Shown: one piece after another, positions 52,575 to 63,281 of the stretch
Numbering within the stretch: position 1 is the first letter of the stretch
Layout: every line of letters begins with the position of its first letter
Source: Olsenella sp.
GTDB lineage: Bacteria; Actinomycetota; Coriobacteriia; Coriobacteriales; Atopobiaceae
DNA length: 64,000 nt
Reading direction: 5' to 3'
Assembly (NCBI GenBank): GCA_022648325.1
Contig: JALCMG010000006.1
Span: 62,001-126,000 of the forward strand
Notes under the pieces: generated by a model
What the model was told of the DNA's origin: nothing
What the model saw: the letters and a program-made list of their open reading frames with translations, nothing else
The model's database searches: none
Made by a program: the position numbers and the translations under genes

Positions 52575-55211
52575 ATGGCCAAGACTCGCGTACACGACCT
52601 TGCCAAGGAGTACGGGATGACGAGCAAGGAGATGCTCGACCATCTCCGCGACATGAAGATCCCCGCCAAGTCCGCCTCCTCGACGCTCGAGGATGCCTAC
52701 GTCTCCATCGTGCGAAAGAAGCTCAAGCCGATCCTCGAGGACCGCGCCGCCCAGATCGAGGCCGCCAAGAAGGCCGAGGAGGAGGCCGCCGCCGAGGCCA
52801 AGAAGGCCGAGGAGGAGGCCGCCGAGAAGGAGCGCGTTGCCGCCGAGAAGCGCCGCGAGCGCGAGCGTGCCGAGGAGGAGAAGAAGCGTGCTGCCGCCGA
52901 GGCCGCGAGGAAGCGCGCCGAGGAGGAGAAGAAGCGCGCTGCCGAGAAGGCCGCCGAGGAGGCAGAGCGCAACCGCGTCAAGGACAATGCCCCCAAGTCG
53001 ATGCCCACCTTCACCTCGCTGCTCGACCAGATCGCCCAGCAGGAGGAGGTCCTCAAGCAGCAGGCTGAGGAGGCCGCGCAGAAGAAGGCAGAGGGGCAGG
53101 GCCGTCGCGAGCGTCGCGGCGAGTCCGAGCACGCCCGCTCCGAGCGCAAGAGCTACAACGCTCCGTCGCGCATGGACCAGGACGGCGGACCTGAGCAGGG
53201 CGTGGGCCGTCCCGGCCGCAAGGGCCGCAAGGGCGGCCGCCGCGGCGACGAGGGCGAGGACCGCTACAGCCGCATGGCCCGCGAGGCCGAGGCCTACAAC
53301 AGGAGCCGCGTCCTCGACGAGGCCCGCGAAGCCGTCGAGGAGGCGTCGCGCGAGTCCACCGGCAGGCGTCGCCGCCGCAAGGAGCGCCGCCAGAAGCAGG
53401 CCGAGGAGGCTGCGGAGGAGAAGCGCATAGAGGAGGCCATCGCCAACGACCAGGACCTCTCGCAGCTCGACACCGTGAAGGTCCCGCAGGGCGCCACGGT
53501 CGCGCAGCTCGCCGAGCTTCTCGGCGTGCCGGCCAACGACATCATCAAGCGCCTCTTCCTGCTGGGCGACCCCCTCACGCTCACCGAGTCCATGTCCGAC
53601 GACCTCATCGAGCTGGTTGCCGACGACCTGGGCCGCGACGTCAAGGTCATGACCAAGGAGGAGGAGAGCTCCTTCACCTTTTACGACGATCCCAAGGACC
53701 TGAAGTCCCGTCCGCCGGTGGTCACGGTCATGGGCCACGTCGACCACGGCAAGACGTCGCTGCTCGACGCCATTCGCCACACGGGCGTCGCCGAGGGCGA
53801 GGTTGGCGGCATCACGCAGGCCATCGGCGCCTCCCAGGTCAAGATCAACGGCCGCACCATCACCTTCATCGACACGCCTGGCCACGAGACCTTCACCGCC
53901 ATGCGTGCCCGTGGTGCCAAGGTGACCGACATCGTCATCCTGATCGTGGCTGCAGACGACGGCGTCATGCCCCAGACCGTCGAGTCCATCAACCACGCAA
54001 AGGCGGCGGACGTTCCCATCGTCGTGGCCGTGAACAAGATCGACAAGCCCGGCGCCGACCCAACCCGCGTGCGCCAGGAGCTCACCGAGTACGGCATCAT
54101 CCCCGAGGAGTGGGGCGGACAGAACATGTTCGTCGACATCTCGGCCAAGAAGAACATCGGCATCGACAACCTGCTCGAGGCCGTCCTGCTCGAGGCCGAC
54201 GTCCTCGAGCTCAAGGCCAACCCCGACACCTTTGCCTCCGGCAACGTCCTCGAGGCAAAGCTCGACCGCGGCCGCGGCTCGGTTGCCACGGTGCTCGTGA
54301 CCCGCGGCACGCTCCACGTTGGCGACGCCCTCGTCGCCGGCATGGCCTACGGTCGCGTGCGCGCCATGCTCGACCCCAAGGGCAACCCCGTCGAGACGGC
54401 CGGCCCCTCCGACCCCGTCGAGATCCTGGGCCTGCAGAGCGTCCCCATGGCAGGCGACGAGTTCCGCGTCTTCCAGGACGACCGCGACGCCCGCGACCTT
54501 GCCGACCAGCGCGCCCTCAAGGCCCGCATCGAGGAGCAGAACCGCGTGAAGCACGTCACGCTCGAGAACCTCTTCGACACCATGGCCGACGCCGAGGTCA
54601 AGGAGCTCAACCTCATCATCAAGGCCGACGTCCAGGGCTCCATCGAGGCTCTCCAGGACTCGCTCGACAAGATGGACCAGTCCGAGGTCCGCATCAACAC
54701 GATCCACGCCGCCGTCGGCGCCATCACCGAGACCGACGTCACGCTCGCCGACGCCTCCAACGCGATCATCATCGGCTTTGGCGTGCGTCCCGACGCCAAG
54801 GCGCGTGCCGCCGCAGAGCGCGAGGGCGTCGAGATCCGCACCTACAGCGTCATCTACAAGGCCATCGAGGACATCGATGCCGCCCGCATCGGCATGCTCA
54901 AGCCCACCGAGGAGGAGGCCCAGACCGGCATCGCCGAGGTTCGCGACACCTTCAAGGTGCCCAAGGTCGGCATCGCCGCAGGCTGCATGGTCTCCGAGGG
55001 CGAGATCTCCCGCGACGACCAGGTCCGCCTCGTCCGCGACGGCATCGTGGTCTACGAGGGCAAGATCGCCTCGCTCAGGCGCTACAAGGACGACGTCAAG
55101 AGCGTCAAGGCCGGCTTCGAGTGCGGCATCGGCCTGGAGAACTTCCAGGACATCCACCCCGGCGACCAGATCGAGGCGTACCGCATCGAAGAGGTCGTGC
55201 GCACGGAGTAG
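52575..55211 (+). CDS. infB: Translation initiation factor IF-2
   Basis: 878-residue GTPase that places initiator tRNA on the 30S subunit. ATG 52575 follows GAAAGG. The N-terminus has the IF2_N fold ([20 protein letters not shown]) and a long charged Lys/Glu/Ala-rich linker (about 55-290). The G domain starts near 380 with [20 protein letters not shown] and NKIDKPG. Domains II to IV complete the protein, ending in EEVVRTE. The long linker is compositionally extreme and opens long false frames on the opposite strand. Confidence 0.96.
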   Translation: MAKTRVHDLAKEYGMTSKEMLDHLRDMKIPAKSASSTLEDAYVSIVRKKLKPILEDRAAQIEAAKKAEEEAAAEAKKAEEEAAEKERVAAEKRRERERAEEEKKRAAAEAARKRAEEEKKRAAEKAAEEAERNRVKDNAPKSMPTFTSLLDQIAQQEEVLKQQAEEAAQKKAEGQGRRERRGESEHARSERKSYNAPSRMDQDGGPEQGVGRPGRKGRKGGRRGDEGEDRYSRMAREAEAYNRSRVLDEAREAVEEASRESTGRRRRRKERRQKQAEEAAEEKRIEEAIANDQDLSQLDTVKVPQGATVAQLAELLGVPANDIIKRLFLLGDPLTLTESMSDDLIELVADDLGRDVKVMTKEEESSFTFYDDPKDLKSRPPVVTVMGHVDHGKTSLLDAIRHTGVAEGEVGGITQAIGASQVKINGRTITFIDTPGHETFTAMRARGAKVTDIVILIVAADDGVMPQTVESINHAKAADVPIVVAVNKIDKPGADPTRVRQELTEYGIIPEEWGGQNMFVDISAKKNIGIDNLLEAVLLEADVLELKANPDTFASGNVLEAKLDRGRGSVATVLVTRGTLHVGDALVAGMAYGRVRAMLDPKGNPVETAGPSDPVEILGLQSVPMAGDEFRVFQDDRDARDLADQRALKARIEEQNRVKHVTLENLFDTMADAEVKELNLIIKADVQGSIEALQDSLDKMDQSEVRINTIHAAVGAITETDVTLADASNAIIIGFGVRPDAKARAAAEREGVEIRTYSVIYKAIEDIDAARIGMLKPTEEEAQTGIAEVRDTFKVPKVGIAAGCMVSEGEISRDDQVRLVRDGIVVYEGKIASLRRYKDDVKSVKAGFECGIGLENFQDIHPGDQIEAYRIEEVVRTE

Positions 55212-55220
55212 GGAGGCACC

Positions 55221-55670
55221 ATGAAGCAGAACCAGCACTCGCGCCGCACCAACGAGATCGCGCGCGAGAAGCTCGCCACGATCATGCTCTTCGAGGTCTC
55301 CGACCCAGACCTCCAGCTCGTGACCGTCACGGGCGTGGAGGTCTCGGTCGACAAGTCCTTCATGCGTGCCTACGTGAGCTGCGACGTCTCCCGTTACGAG
55401 GAGGTCTCTGCGGCCCTCGAACGCGCAAAGGGACGCATCCGCTCGCTTCTCGGCCACGCGCTCGGCTGGCGCGTGACCCCCGAGCTTGCGTTCCAGATCG
55501 ACACCACCACCGACGAGGCCGAGCGCATCTCTCGCGCACTCGAGAACGTTCCGCCTACGCTGGGTGTCGAGAAGGACGAGAACGGCTACCCCATCGTGGC
55601 CGGCGAAGAGGACGAGGACGCCACCGACGAGGCCGTCGCGGACGCGTCCGATCCGACTGAGGGCGAGTAG
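55221..55670 (+). CDS. rbfA: Ribosome-binding factor A
   Basis: 149-residue KH-like factor needed for 16S rRNA 5'-end maturation. The family opening is visible as RRTNEIAREKLATIMLFEVSDPDL, and the middle has KSFMRAYVSC. The C-terminal 35 residues are acidic (EEDEDATDEAVADASD) and unconserved. The ATG is preceded by GGGAGG. It lies between infB and the DHH gene, the usual order. Confidence 0.93.
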   Translation: MKQNQHSRRTNEIAREKLATIMLFEVSDPDLQLVTVTGVEVSVDKSFMRAYVSCDVSRYEEVSAALERAKGRIRSLLGHALGWRVTPELAFQIDTTTDEAERISRALENVPPTLGVEKDENGYPIVAGEEDEDATDEAVADASDPTEGE

Positions 55671-55681
55671 GGAAGAGCTGG

Positions 55682-56719
55682 ATGAGGGTTTCTGAATACA
55701 TGGAGCAGGCGGAGCTCTTCAAGGGCGTTGTCGCGCTGATCGAGGGGGCCAACACCATCGCAATCTGCGCGCACACCTCGCCCGACGGCGATGCCATTGG
55801 GTCTGGTCTCGCGCTTGCCGAGGTCATCCGCACGGCATGGCCAGGCAAGCGCGTGACAAACCTCCTGGCAGACAGTGACCCCGTCCCCAGGATCTACCGC
55901 TTCCTCCCTGGCTCTGACACCTTCGTGCATGCCGCGGACTACAAGGTGACGCCCGACCTCTTCATCTGCGTGGACCTCTCCCAGAAGTCCCGCCTTGCAG
56001 ATGCCGAGGAGATCTGCTCGAGGGCCCGCAAGGTGGCCGTTCTCGACCACCATCCCTCAGGCGAGCGCTTCTGGGATGCCGGCGTGATCCGTCCCGATGC
56101 CGCCGCCACGGGCGTTATCATCTCTGAGTTCTGCCTGCATGCCTCGCGCATCCTCACGCCCACGATCGCGCAGAACCTCCTCTGCGCCATTGTCACGGAC
56201 ACGGGGCGCTTCCAGTACCAGAACGCCGACAGCGAGGCCTTCGAGACGGCGAGCATGCTGGTCGAGGCCGGCGCCTCTCCGGCCGAGGTCGCGCTCAACG
56301 TGTACCAGTCCGACCGCCTGGCCTACGTCCACCTGGCTGCCCGCGTCCTTGCGCGCATCCAGACCTTCGCCGAGGGACGCATCGCCTACAGCTTTGCAAC
56401 GGCCGAGGACATCGCCAACGCCGGCGTCACGCTCGACGAGCTCGACGGTCTCATCGACCTCGTGCGCTGCATCGAGGGTACCCAGGTCGCCCTCTTCCTC
56501 AAGGAGGTCGACGGCGGCAAGGTCCGCGGAAACCTCCGCTCCAAGTGCGACCTCGACGTCTCGGGCATCGCGCGCGAGATGGGCGGGGGAGGCCACCGCG
56601 CGGCGGCGGGCTTCACTGCCACGGGCACCGTGGACGAGGTGCGCGCTGTTGTGCTCCCCAGGCTCTGCGCCCTCTTCGGGGACGCGCCTGCGTCGGAGGT
56701 GCGAGGTGCGTCACGGTGA
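55682..56719 (+). CDS. DHH/DHHA1 phosphoesterase (NrnA-like)
   Basis: 345-residue metal-dependent phosphoesterase; relatives hydrolyse short oligonucleotides, pAp or cyclic dinucleotides. The DHH domain shows AHTSPDGDAIGSGLAL near 40 and LDHHPSGERFWD near 120 (the DHH itself), plus IVTDTGRFQY. The C-terminal DHHA1 domain has the GGGGHRAAAGF signature near 300. The position between rbfA and truB is typical of actinobacterial NrnA/RecJ-like proteins. ATG 55682 has gggaagagctgg upstream. The exact substrate is undecided. Confidence 0.88.
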   Translation: MRVSEYMEQAELFKGVVALIEGANTIAICAHTSPDGDAIGSGLALAEVIRTAWPGKRVTNLLADSDPVPRIYRFLPGSDTFVHAADYKVTPDLFICVDLSQKSRLADAEEICSRARKVAVLDHHPSGERFWDAGVIRPDAAATGVIISEFCLHASRILTPTIAQNLLCAIVTDTGRFQYQNADSEAFETASMLVEAGASPAEVALNVYQSDRLAYVHLAARVLARIQTFAEGRIAYSFATAEDIANAGVTLDELDGLIDLVRCIEGTQVALFLKEVDGGKVRGNLRSKCDLDVSGIAREMGGGGHRAAAGFTATGTVDEVRAVVLPRLCALFGDAPASEVRGASR

Positions 56720-57675
56720 GACGCGGCGAGTCGGGCGTCAACGCCCTCCTCGGCATCGACAAGCCCTGCGGCATGACCAGCCACGACGTGGTGAACCACG
56801 TGCGCCGCGCCCTAGGGGAGCGCCGCGTGGGCCACGCGGGCACCCTTGACCCTGCCGCATCCGGCGTCATGGTGGTGGGCGTTGGCCAGGGCACGCGCCT
56901 CATGGGCCTTCTCACCGCCGAGCGCAAGCGCTACACGGCAGGCATCCTCTTTGGGTGCGAGACAGACACCGACGACGCGGACGGCGCCCCCACGGTTGCC
57001 GCCGATGTTCCCGAGCGCCTGGCCAGCGAGGACGTGGCACGAGAGGTTCTCACCGGCTTCGTCGGCGAGCAGGACCAGGTGCCACCCGCATACTCCGCCA
57101 TCTCCGTGGGCGGCCAGCGCTCCTACGCGCTCGCCCGCGAGGGGAGGGCGCCCGAGCTGGCGCCACGACACGTCACGGTCTTCTCGGCCACGCTCGTCGA
57201 GATAGCCTCCGTCGAGGGGCAGCTCAGCTGGGTCGTGGACTTTGACGTGTCCAAGGGCACCTACGTGCGGAGCCTTGCGCGTGACATCGGCCGTGCCGCT
57301 GGGTCGGCCGCCCATCTCGTTGCGCTGCGGCGCACGCATTCCGGCTCGGTGGGACTCGGCGACTGCCTGCCGCTCGACGCCGTTGACGCGGCGCACAGCC
57401 CCGAGGAGGTCCTCGCCCACGCGCTCGACCCGGTGGCTGCGCTGAGTGCCCCGGTGCGCAGGCTCGGCGCGCAGGAGGCGGCGGACGCAGCGTGCGGAAA
57501 GGCCATTCCTGTGGGCACGGTTGTCTGCGCAGACGGCACCGAGCGTGCGCCAAAGCTGGGAGAGCGCGTTGCCATGGTCTTTGACCAGCGGCTCGTTGGG
57601 GTGTGGAGCTGCGGGAGGCGCGGCCTTGTCTGCGCGGTCAACTTCCCGGCGGGCATAACGGGGGTGCGCGCATGA
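56716..57675 (+). CDS. truB: tRNA pseudouridine(55) synthase TruB
   Basis: 319-residue enzyme that isomerises U55 in the T-loop of tRNAs. The GTG start at 56716 overlaps the stop of the DHH gene (GTGA). The domain begins with NALLGIDKPCGMTSHDVVN, and the catalytic aspartate lies in GHAGTLDPAASGVM. KRYTAGILFGCETDTDDADG and VSKGTYVRSLARDIG are further signatures. A C-terminal PUA-like part (about 240-319) is present. Its stop overlaps ribF. Confidence 0.93.
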   Translation: MRRGESGVNALLGIDKPCGMTSHDVVNHVRRALGERRVGHAGTLDPAASGVMVVGVGQGTRLMGLLTAERKRYTAGILFGCETDTDDADGAPTVAADVPERLASEDVAREVLTGFVGEQDQVPPAYSAISVGGQRSYALAREGRAPELAPRHVTVFSATLVEIASVEGQLSWVVDFDVSKGTYVRSLARDIGRAAGSAAHLVALRRTHSGSVGLGDCLPLDAVDAAHSPEEVLAHALDPVAALSAPVRRLGAQEAADAACGKAIPVGTVVCADGTERAPKLGERVAMVFDQRLVGVWSCGRRGLVCAVNFPAGITGVRA

Positions 57676-58757
57676 CGAGAGAGCCCTTCTCCGCCGCCCC
57701 CGCCTGGCGCGAGCCCGCATGGCCGCTCGCCCCGGAGGAGGCGCGACGGCTTGCTGCCGCATCGACCTTCTCGGGCGCGTTTCTGCCTTCGGCGGTGCGC
57801 GCGGAAGATGCGACGGCATACCTGGCACCTGGCGTGTCGTTTGGCCTTGACCAGCGCTTTGTTTGCGTGATCGGCACCTTCGACGGGCTCCACGAGGGGC
57901 ACCGCTCCCTCATCGCCGAGGCAGCTGCGGACGCTCGTTCGCGCCGCCTGCCTCTTGCCCTCGTGACCTTTGATCCAGACCCCTCGGAGGTCCTCTCCAC
58001 GCGGCCGCCGGAGCGACTGCTCTCGGATGCGGACCGCGTGCGCTCGCTGTCCCTCGCCGGGGCGGACGCCATCGTGGTCCACCACTTCACGCCCGAGCTC
58101 GCCGCCCTCCCGTACGACCGCTACGTCACCGAGGACATCGTGGGCATCCTTTGCCCCGCCGCCATCCACGTGGGCGAGGACTTCCGCTTTGGTGCTGGTG
58201 GTGCCGGCACGGTAGCGGCCATGGCTAGCCTGGGTGAGAGGTGTGGCTTCGAGGTCTTTGGGCACACGCTCGTGACCTCTGAGGGCACCCCCGTCTCGGC
58301 CACTCGCGTGCGTGGGCTGCTGCGCGAGGGCAAGGTCGAGAAGGCCGCCAAGCTCCTGCTTCGCCACCACTTCCTTGGCGGGAGCATCATCCACGGCCGT
58401 GGCGAGGGGACCTCCTTTGGCTTCCCCACGGCCAACGTGGAGCTGGACGGGCGCGACTGCCTGCCCGCGGACGGCGTCTACGCCTGCCTCGCCATCATCG
58501 ACGGCCGCGTGTGGCCGGCTGCGGTCAACGTGGGGGCGCCTCCCTCGTTCGACATGGCGGCCGATTCCATGCTCGAGGCCAACCTGGTGGGCTTCTCGGG
58601 CGACGTCTATGGCGAGGAGGCACGCGTGGTGTTTCTCCGCCATCTTCGCGCCTCTCGTCGATTTGACTCGCTTGCCGAGCTGGAAGCCGCCGTGTTGGGG
58701 AACATCCAATGGGTACGGGAGAACGTCGGAGAGGAGTGCGTGGGGGTGGTCGCTTGA
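57672..58757 (+). CDS. ribF: Bifunctional riboflavin kinase / FAD synthetase RibF
   Basis: 361-residue enzyme converting riboflavin to FMN and FAD. ATG 57672 overlaps the truB stop (ATGA). An N-terminal extension of about 65 residues precedes the FAD synthetase domain, with VCVIGTFDGLHEGHRSLI (nucleotidyltransferase motif) and FRFGAGGAG. The C-terminal kinase domain has GRGEGTSFGFPTANVEL and AAVNVGAPPSF. The order truB-ribF is conserved. Its stop overlaps the dnaG TTG start. Confidence 0.94.
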   Translation: MTREPFSAAPAWREPAWPLAPEEARRLAAASTFSGAFLPSAVRAEDATAYLAPGVSFGLDQRFVCVIGTFDGLHEGHRSLIAEAAADARSRRLPLALVTFDPDPSEVLSTRPPERLLSDADRVRSLSLAGADAIVVHHFTPELAALPYDRYVTEDIVGILCPAAIHVGEDFRFGAGGAGTVAAMASLGERCGFEVFGHTLVTSEGTPVSATRVRGLLREGKVEKAAKLLLRHHFLGGSIIHGRGEGTSFGFPTANVELDGRDCLPADGVYACLAIIDGRVWPAAVNVGAPPSFDMAADSMLEANLVGFSGDVYGEEARVVFLRHLRASRRFDSLAELEAAVLGNIQWVRENVGEECVGVVA

Positions 58758-60709
58758 TCAGCGACGAGGACAAGGAGCGGGTCCGTCAGGCCACCGACAT
58801 CGTGCAGCTGGTGGGCGAGACGGTCGAGCTGCGTCAGCGCGGGCGCGAGTTCTGGGGCTGCTGCCCCTTCCACCACGAGAAGACCCCATCGTTTAAGGTA
58901 GACCCGGCGACGGGCCTGTGGCACTGCTTTGGCGCGTGCAGCGAGGGCGGCGACGTATTTAAGTACGTGATGAAGCGAGAGAACCTCTCGTTTCCGGACT
59001 CCATACGCTACCTGGCCGACCGCGCGGGCATCGAGCTTAACGAGGACAGGAGCGCCTCCCGCGGGCCGCGCAAGAACCGCCTCATCGAGGAGCTCACGCT
59101 TGCGGACGACTACTACCACACCCTGCTCATGCGCGGCCGCGGCGACGGCCCTGCCGCCGCGCGGGCCTATCTCTCCGGACGCGGCTTTGGCTCCGACGTC
59201 TGCCGGCGCTGGCACCTGGGCTACGCTCCGGGCCGCGGCTCCCTTGTGGCGTACCTGCGCGGAAAGGGTTTTAGCCCCAAGGAGATGATCGCCGCCAACC
59301 TTGCGGTCGAGCGCTCGGGGCGCCTTGCCGACTGGTTCTACGACCGGGCGATGTTCCCCATCCACGACGAGCAGGGCAGGACCATCGCCTTTGGCGGCCG
59401 CATCCTGCGCCCGGCCAGCAACGCGCCCAAGTACCTCAACACCCGCGACACCACGGTCTTCAACAAGGGCAAGCACCTCTTTGCCTACGACTGCGCCAAG
59501 GAGACCATGGCCGCCACGGGAACGGCCGTCGTCTGCGAGGGCTACACCGACGTCATCGCCATGCACGAGGCGGGCTTCACCAACGCCGTTGCCGCGCTGG
59601 GCACCGCCTTTCGCATCGACCACATTCGCCTTATGGAGCGTCAGCGCGTCTCTCGCATCATCTGCATGTTCGACGGCGACGAGGCCGGGCAGCGCGCGGC
59701 CGAGCGGGCGGTGCAGTTCATCGACAAGACCTCGGCCTCCATGGTCTGCGTGGTGCTGCCGGACGGCCAGGACCCCATGGAGTTCCTCTCGTCCCACGAC
59801 GCCTCGGCCATGCAGGCGCAGCTAGACGCCGCGGTGCCGCTCATGGACTTCGTGTTCACAAAGCGCCTCGCGGGATACGACCTCTCGGCGCCGGGGCGTC
59901 GCGTCAAGGCGCTCGACGAGATGGCCCAGCTCCTGGCCCCGCTCAAGAACTCGGTGCTTCTCGACGAGTACGCCACGCAGCTCGCGGACGCCCTGGGCAT
60001 GGACGTTTCTGAGACAAAGCGCGTGATTCGCGAGAAGCCCGTGAAGGCCGCCGAACCCGAGGTGCGGGAGCGGCACACGGAGGTCCCAGCGGGGGCGAGG
60101 CCCCGCCAGGCGGTGCGGAGCGTTCCGGACCCCGAGGACGACTACGTGCCCGTGCTTGAGGACTACGTGCCGGCCGATGCCTACGATGGCGCGGAGCCGG
60201 TGGCACCTGCGGGCGGTACGCCCTTCTCGGTCTCGCGCATGCTCTCGGGCGACGAGCGCATGCAGGTGGCGGTGGAGCGGGAGCTCCTCTCGATGCTCGC
60301 GGCAATGCCTGACGAGGTGCGCCCTTACGCCGACCGCCTCGCCGATGTGATGTGGGCAGACGCCCGCCACGAGGGGATGGCCTGGGCCATGCTCGCCACG
60401 CCGGAGGGCACGGAACCCGCAGACGTCGTTGCCGCCGCGACGGCCGTCGAGCCCGAGGCGCCGCAGATTCTCTCGTCCGGACGCGTTGTCTCGAGCCCGG
60501 GGATGGATTCGCGCGAGAAGGTCGCGTTTCTCGTCGATTCTGTCGAGCTCTACTCGTGCAAGCGCCGCGTTCGCGAGATCAAGGCCCGCCTGAGGCAGGC
60601 CGGTGATGCGGGCGGGCAGGACGCCGAGGCGCTCTTCGAGCAGGCGACTGCGCTCCAAAAGCGTATTAATGCTCTGACGAAGAAACTTTCTGCTGTTGTC
60701 GAGCAGTAA
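58754..60709 (+). CDS. dnaG: DNA primase DnaG
   Basis: 651-residue primase that lays RNA primers for replication. A TTG start at 58754 overlaps the ribF stop (TTGA) and places ISDEDKERVRQATDIVQLV at the N-terminus; ATG 58709 would lie inside ribF. The CHC2 zinc finger uses C37, H40, C58 and C62. The last two cysteines are separated by three residues (CFGAC) instead of the usual two. The TOPRIM core has VVCEGYTDVIAMHEAGF and DGDEAG. A poorly conserved linker (about 435-500) leads to a C-terminal DnaB-interaction domain. rpoD follows after 43 bp, as in the macromolecular-synthesis operon. Confidence 0.95.
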   Translation: MISDEDKERVRQATDIVQLVGETVELRQRGREFWGCCPFHHEKTPSFKVDPATGLWHCFGACSEGGDVFKYVMKRENLSFPDSIRYLADRAGIELNEDRSASRGPRKNRLIEELTLADDYYHTLLMRGRGDGPAAARAYLSGRGFGSDVCRRWHLGYAPGRGSLVAYLRGKGFSPKEMIAANLAVERSGRLADWFYDRAMFPIHDEQGRTIAFGGRILRPASNAPKYLNTRDTTVFNKGKHLFAYDCAKETMAATGTAVVCEGYTDVIAMHEAGFTNAVAALGTAFRIDHIRLMERQRVSRIICMFDGDEAGQRAAERAVQFIDKTSASMVCVVLPDGQDPMEFLSSHDASAMQAQLDAAVPLMDFVFTKRLAGYDLSAPGRRVKALDEMAQLLAPLKNSVLLDEYATQLADALGMDVSETKRVIREKPVKAAEPEVRERHTEVPAGARPRQAVRSVPDPEDDYVPVLEDYVPADAYDGAEPVAPAGGTPFSVSRMLSGDERMQVAVERELLSMLAAMPDEVRPYADRLADVMWADARHEGMAWAMLATPEGTEPADVVAAATAVEPEAPQILSSGRVVSSPGMDSREKVAFLVDSVELYSCKRRVREIKARLRQAGDAGGQDAEALFEQATALQKRINALTKKLSAVVEQ

Positions 60710-60752
60710 AAACGGGTAGCCTTTTGAAGGTTACTGCGTCGAAGGGAAAAAC

Positions 60753-62141
60753 TTGGCTGCTGCAAAGAAGACGAAGGACGACATCAAGCTCTCCGACGAG
60801 CTGGGACGCGTGGTCGATGAGCTGGTGAGCTCTTCTGCCAAGTCCGGCGGGAGCGTGTCCGAGGATGACATCCAGGTTGCCATCCGCGACGTCGATGTGG
60901 ATGGGGACGAGCTCTCCGACCTCTATGACGCACTGCGTGCCAAGGGGGTCGAGATTACCACGTCCGGCGAGGTGGCCAACCCTGCCTATGGGATTGGCTC
61001 CATGGACGCCGGCGACGACGATGACGACTTTGGCGCAGACAACGACTTCTCCAATGACGATGACGCCCTCGACGGCGAGGACGACGAGGAGTCCGAGGCT
61101 GCCAGCGAGGCCAAGGAGATCAAGGAGGCCCTGCGCTCGGTCCCCAAGGCCAAGGTCTCCAAGCCAAAGCGCTCGAGCCGTGCGCGAGCACGCCGCCAGG
61201 ACACCTCCACCGTCATGCTCACTGGCGACCCCGTGCGCATGTACCTCAAGGAGATCGGCAAGGTAGACCTGCTCACCGCCGACGAGGAGGTTCACCTGGC
61301 CATGAAGATCGAGGCCGGCACCGAGGCCTCCGAGAAGCTCGAGGCTGCCGAGAACGGCGAGATCGAGCTCACGCGCGCCGAGCAGCGTCGCCTCATGCGC
61401 ATCGAGCAGGTGGGCCTCGATGCCAAGCAGCAGCTCATCTCCGCCAACCTGCGCCTGGTTGTCTCCATCGCCAAGCGCTACGTTGGTCGCGGCATGCTCT
61501 TCCTCGACCTCATCCAGGAGGGCAACCTCGGCCTTATCCGCGCGGTCGAGAAGTTCGACTACACCAAGGGCTTCAAGTTCTCCACCTACGCCACGTGGTG
61601 GATCCGCCAGGCCATCACGCGCGCCATCGCCGATCAGGCCCGCACCATCCGCATCCCCGTGCACATGGTCGAGACCATCAACAAGCTCATCCGCGTGCAG
61701 CGCCAGCTTCTGCAGGACCTTGGCCGCGACCCCACGCCGGAGGAGATCGGTGCCGAGATTGGCATGTCGCCCGACCGCGTGCGCGAGATTCAGAAGATTA
61801 GCCAGGAGCCCGTCTCGCTGGAGACGCCTATCGGCGAGGAGGAGGACTCCCAGCTGGGCGACTTCATCGAGGACTCCACCGCTGTCGCGCCGCCCGAGGC
61901 AGCGAGCGACTCCATGCTCCGCGAGCAGCTTGACCAGGTGTTGGACGGCCTTGCCGACCGCGAGCGCAAGGTCATCAAGTTCCGCTTTGGCCTTGAGGAC
62001 GGGCATCCCCGCACGCTCGAGGAGGTTGGCCGCGAGTTTGGCGTGACGCGCGAGCGCATCCGCCAGATTGAGAGCAAGACGCTGGCGAAGCTGCGCCACC
62101 CCAGCCGCTCCGGTAGGCTCAAGGACTACATGGAGGAGTAG
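60753..62141 (+). CDS. rpoD: Primary RNA polymerase sigma factor RpoD (SigA)
   Basis: 462-residue housekeeping sigma-70 factor. TTG 60753 with GAAGGG about 7 bp upstream is the only good start. The first 150 residues hold region 1.1 and an acidic linker ([16 protein letters not shown]). Region 2 has [40 protein letters not shown] and [13 protein letters not shown], and region 4 the -35-binding HTH ([20 protein letters not shown]). The order dnaG-rpoD resembles many Gram-positives. It would recognise the TTGACN/TATAAT and extended -10 promoters seen here. Confidence 0.96.
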   Translation: MAAAKKTKDDIKLSDELGRVVDELVSSSAKSGGSVSEDDIQVAIRDVDVDGDELSDLYDALRAKGVEITTSGEVANPAYGIGSMDAGDDDDDFGADNDFSNDDDALDGEDDEESEAASEAKEIKEALRSVPKAKVSKPKRSSRARARRQDTSTVMLTGDPVRMYLKEIGKVDLLTADEEVHLAMKIEAGTEASEKLEAAENGEIELTRAEQRRLMRIEQVGLDAKQQLISANLRLVVSIAKRYVGRGMLFLDLIQEGNLGLIRAVEKFDYTKGFKFSTYATWWIRQAITRAIADQARTIRIPVHMVETINKLIRVQRQLLQDLGRDPTPEEIGAEIGMSPDRVREIQKISQEPVSLETPIGEEEDSQLGDFIEDSTAVAPPEAASDSMLREQLDQVLDGLADRERKVIKFRFGLEDGHPRTLEEVGREFGVTRERIRQIESKTLAKLRHPSRSGRLKDYMEE

Positions 62142-62172
62142 GGCCTCTCGCATTTGCGCTGGTAGAAGTATG

Positions 62173-62205
62173 TGCGGGCCGTCCCTTGGGCGGCCCGCAT
62201 TTTTG
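62173..62205 (+). terminator. Terminator after rpoD
   Basis: TGCGGGCCG (62173-62181) pairs with CGGCCCGCA (62191-62199), then TTTTTGTTT. A strong intrinsic terminator ending the rimP-to-rpoD run. Confidence 0.9.
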
Positions 62206-62282
62206 TTTAGATAGGAGCGCAGTCGCCGGAAGGCCCAATTTGGCGACAAAGTCATTCAAAAGTGGCTCTCCGGCGACGTGTG

Positions 62283-63059
62283 TCACCCGCGCACAAACGT
62301 AAGCGTCCCTGCCTCGGAGTGCCCGCCGTCCAACCGGTACCCGCGCTCGGCGAATGCCGCAAGCTCGTCGACCTTCTCGACGCCCATTTCGGCGCACCAC
62401 CTAACAAAGGCCCCGCGGGCCGCCTTGGCCTCGGTCGCACGCTGGACAAAGCGCCCGTCCGACGCGCGGACCTCCCCAAAGACGCAGGTGACAACCGGTA
62501 CGCCCGCGCGCCGCGCCCAGGGAACAACCGCCTTGGCGTACTCCTGCGACGCCACGTTCACAATGGCGCTTGCGCCAGCGCCGAGAAGGGCGTCCAGTAT
62601 CCGCTCGCCCCAGTAGTCGTAGAGGTCGCGATGCCCGTCCACGGGGAGCTTGGCCTGCATCTCCAGTCGGTAGGGCACCACGCCGTCAAACGGGCGGAGA
62701 ACCCCGTACATTCCCGAGATAATCCGCAGGTGACCGGAGAGCCACCGCAGTTGGCTGGCGGTCATGACCTGCGGCGCAAGGTGCTGGTACTGGATGCCCA
62801 CGTACGTGAGGACGGCGGGGGAGAGCAGGCGCGGTTCTCTCGCCATGTCCTCTGCCATTGTGGCAAGCCGCTCCCAGTTGGGGCGCGCGAGGGCGTCGCT
62901 GCAGCGCCAGACGTCTCGTGCCCCGTCGTAGCCGCGTGCGAGAAGCTCGCGCGCAAGGCGCTGGGCGTCGGCGAGAAACGTTGGGCTCGTCTCGGCAAAG
63001 GGCGGGCCCTCCACTACGTCCATGAGCTTTGCCGGCGAGACTATGAGCATCAAGGCCAT
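62283..63059 (-). CDS. yaaA: Peroxide stress protein YaaA (DUF328)
   Basis: 258-residue cytoplasmic protein of the YaaA/DUF328 family, which lowers free iron during hydrogen peroxide stress in E. coli. The ATG at 63059 (TGGAG 5 bp upstream) gives the canonical start MALMLIVSPAKLM. Further landmarks are HLRIISGMYGVLRPFD, PYRLEMQAKLP and VNVASQEYAKAV. It is convergent with rpoD and divergent from the FMN-binding gene. Confidence 0.92.
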   Translation of the reverse strand: MALMLIVSPAKLMDVVEGPPFAETSPTFLADAQRLARELLARGYDGARDVWRCSDALARPNWERLATMAEDMAREPRLLSPAVLTYVGIQYQHLAPQVMTASQLRWLSGHLRIISGMYGVLRPFDGVVPYRLEMQAKLPVDGHRDLYDYWGERILDALLGAGASAIVNVASQEYAKAVVPWARRAGVPVVTCVFGEVRASDGRFVQRATEAKAARGAFVRWCAEMGVEKVDELAAFAERGYRLDGGHSEAGTLTFVRG

Positions 63060-63281
63060 GCTGCTCCATTCCACGGTGTCGGGCTATGATACATCCTTGT
63101 GCGCCGGCCTCCTCGCCGCCTGTCGACGGCCGGTCACGACAAGAAAGCAGAAATCTGTGTAACAATGGCACGCCCGACGCGTCACGCGAGGCCCTACGCG
63201 TTGCAAGGTAGGTAACGCTCGCATAAACGCCGCAATGCCCATCCGGCGTGCAACTGCGGCGTCCGGCAGAAGGAGATGTCA

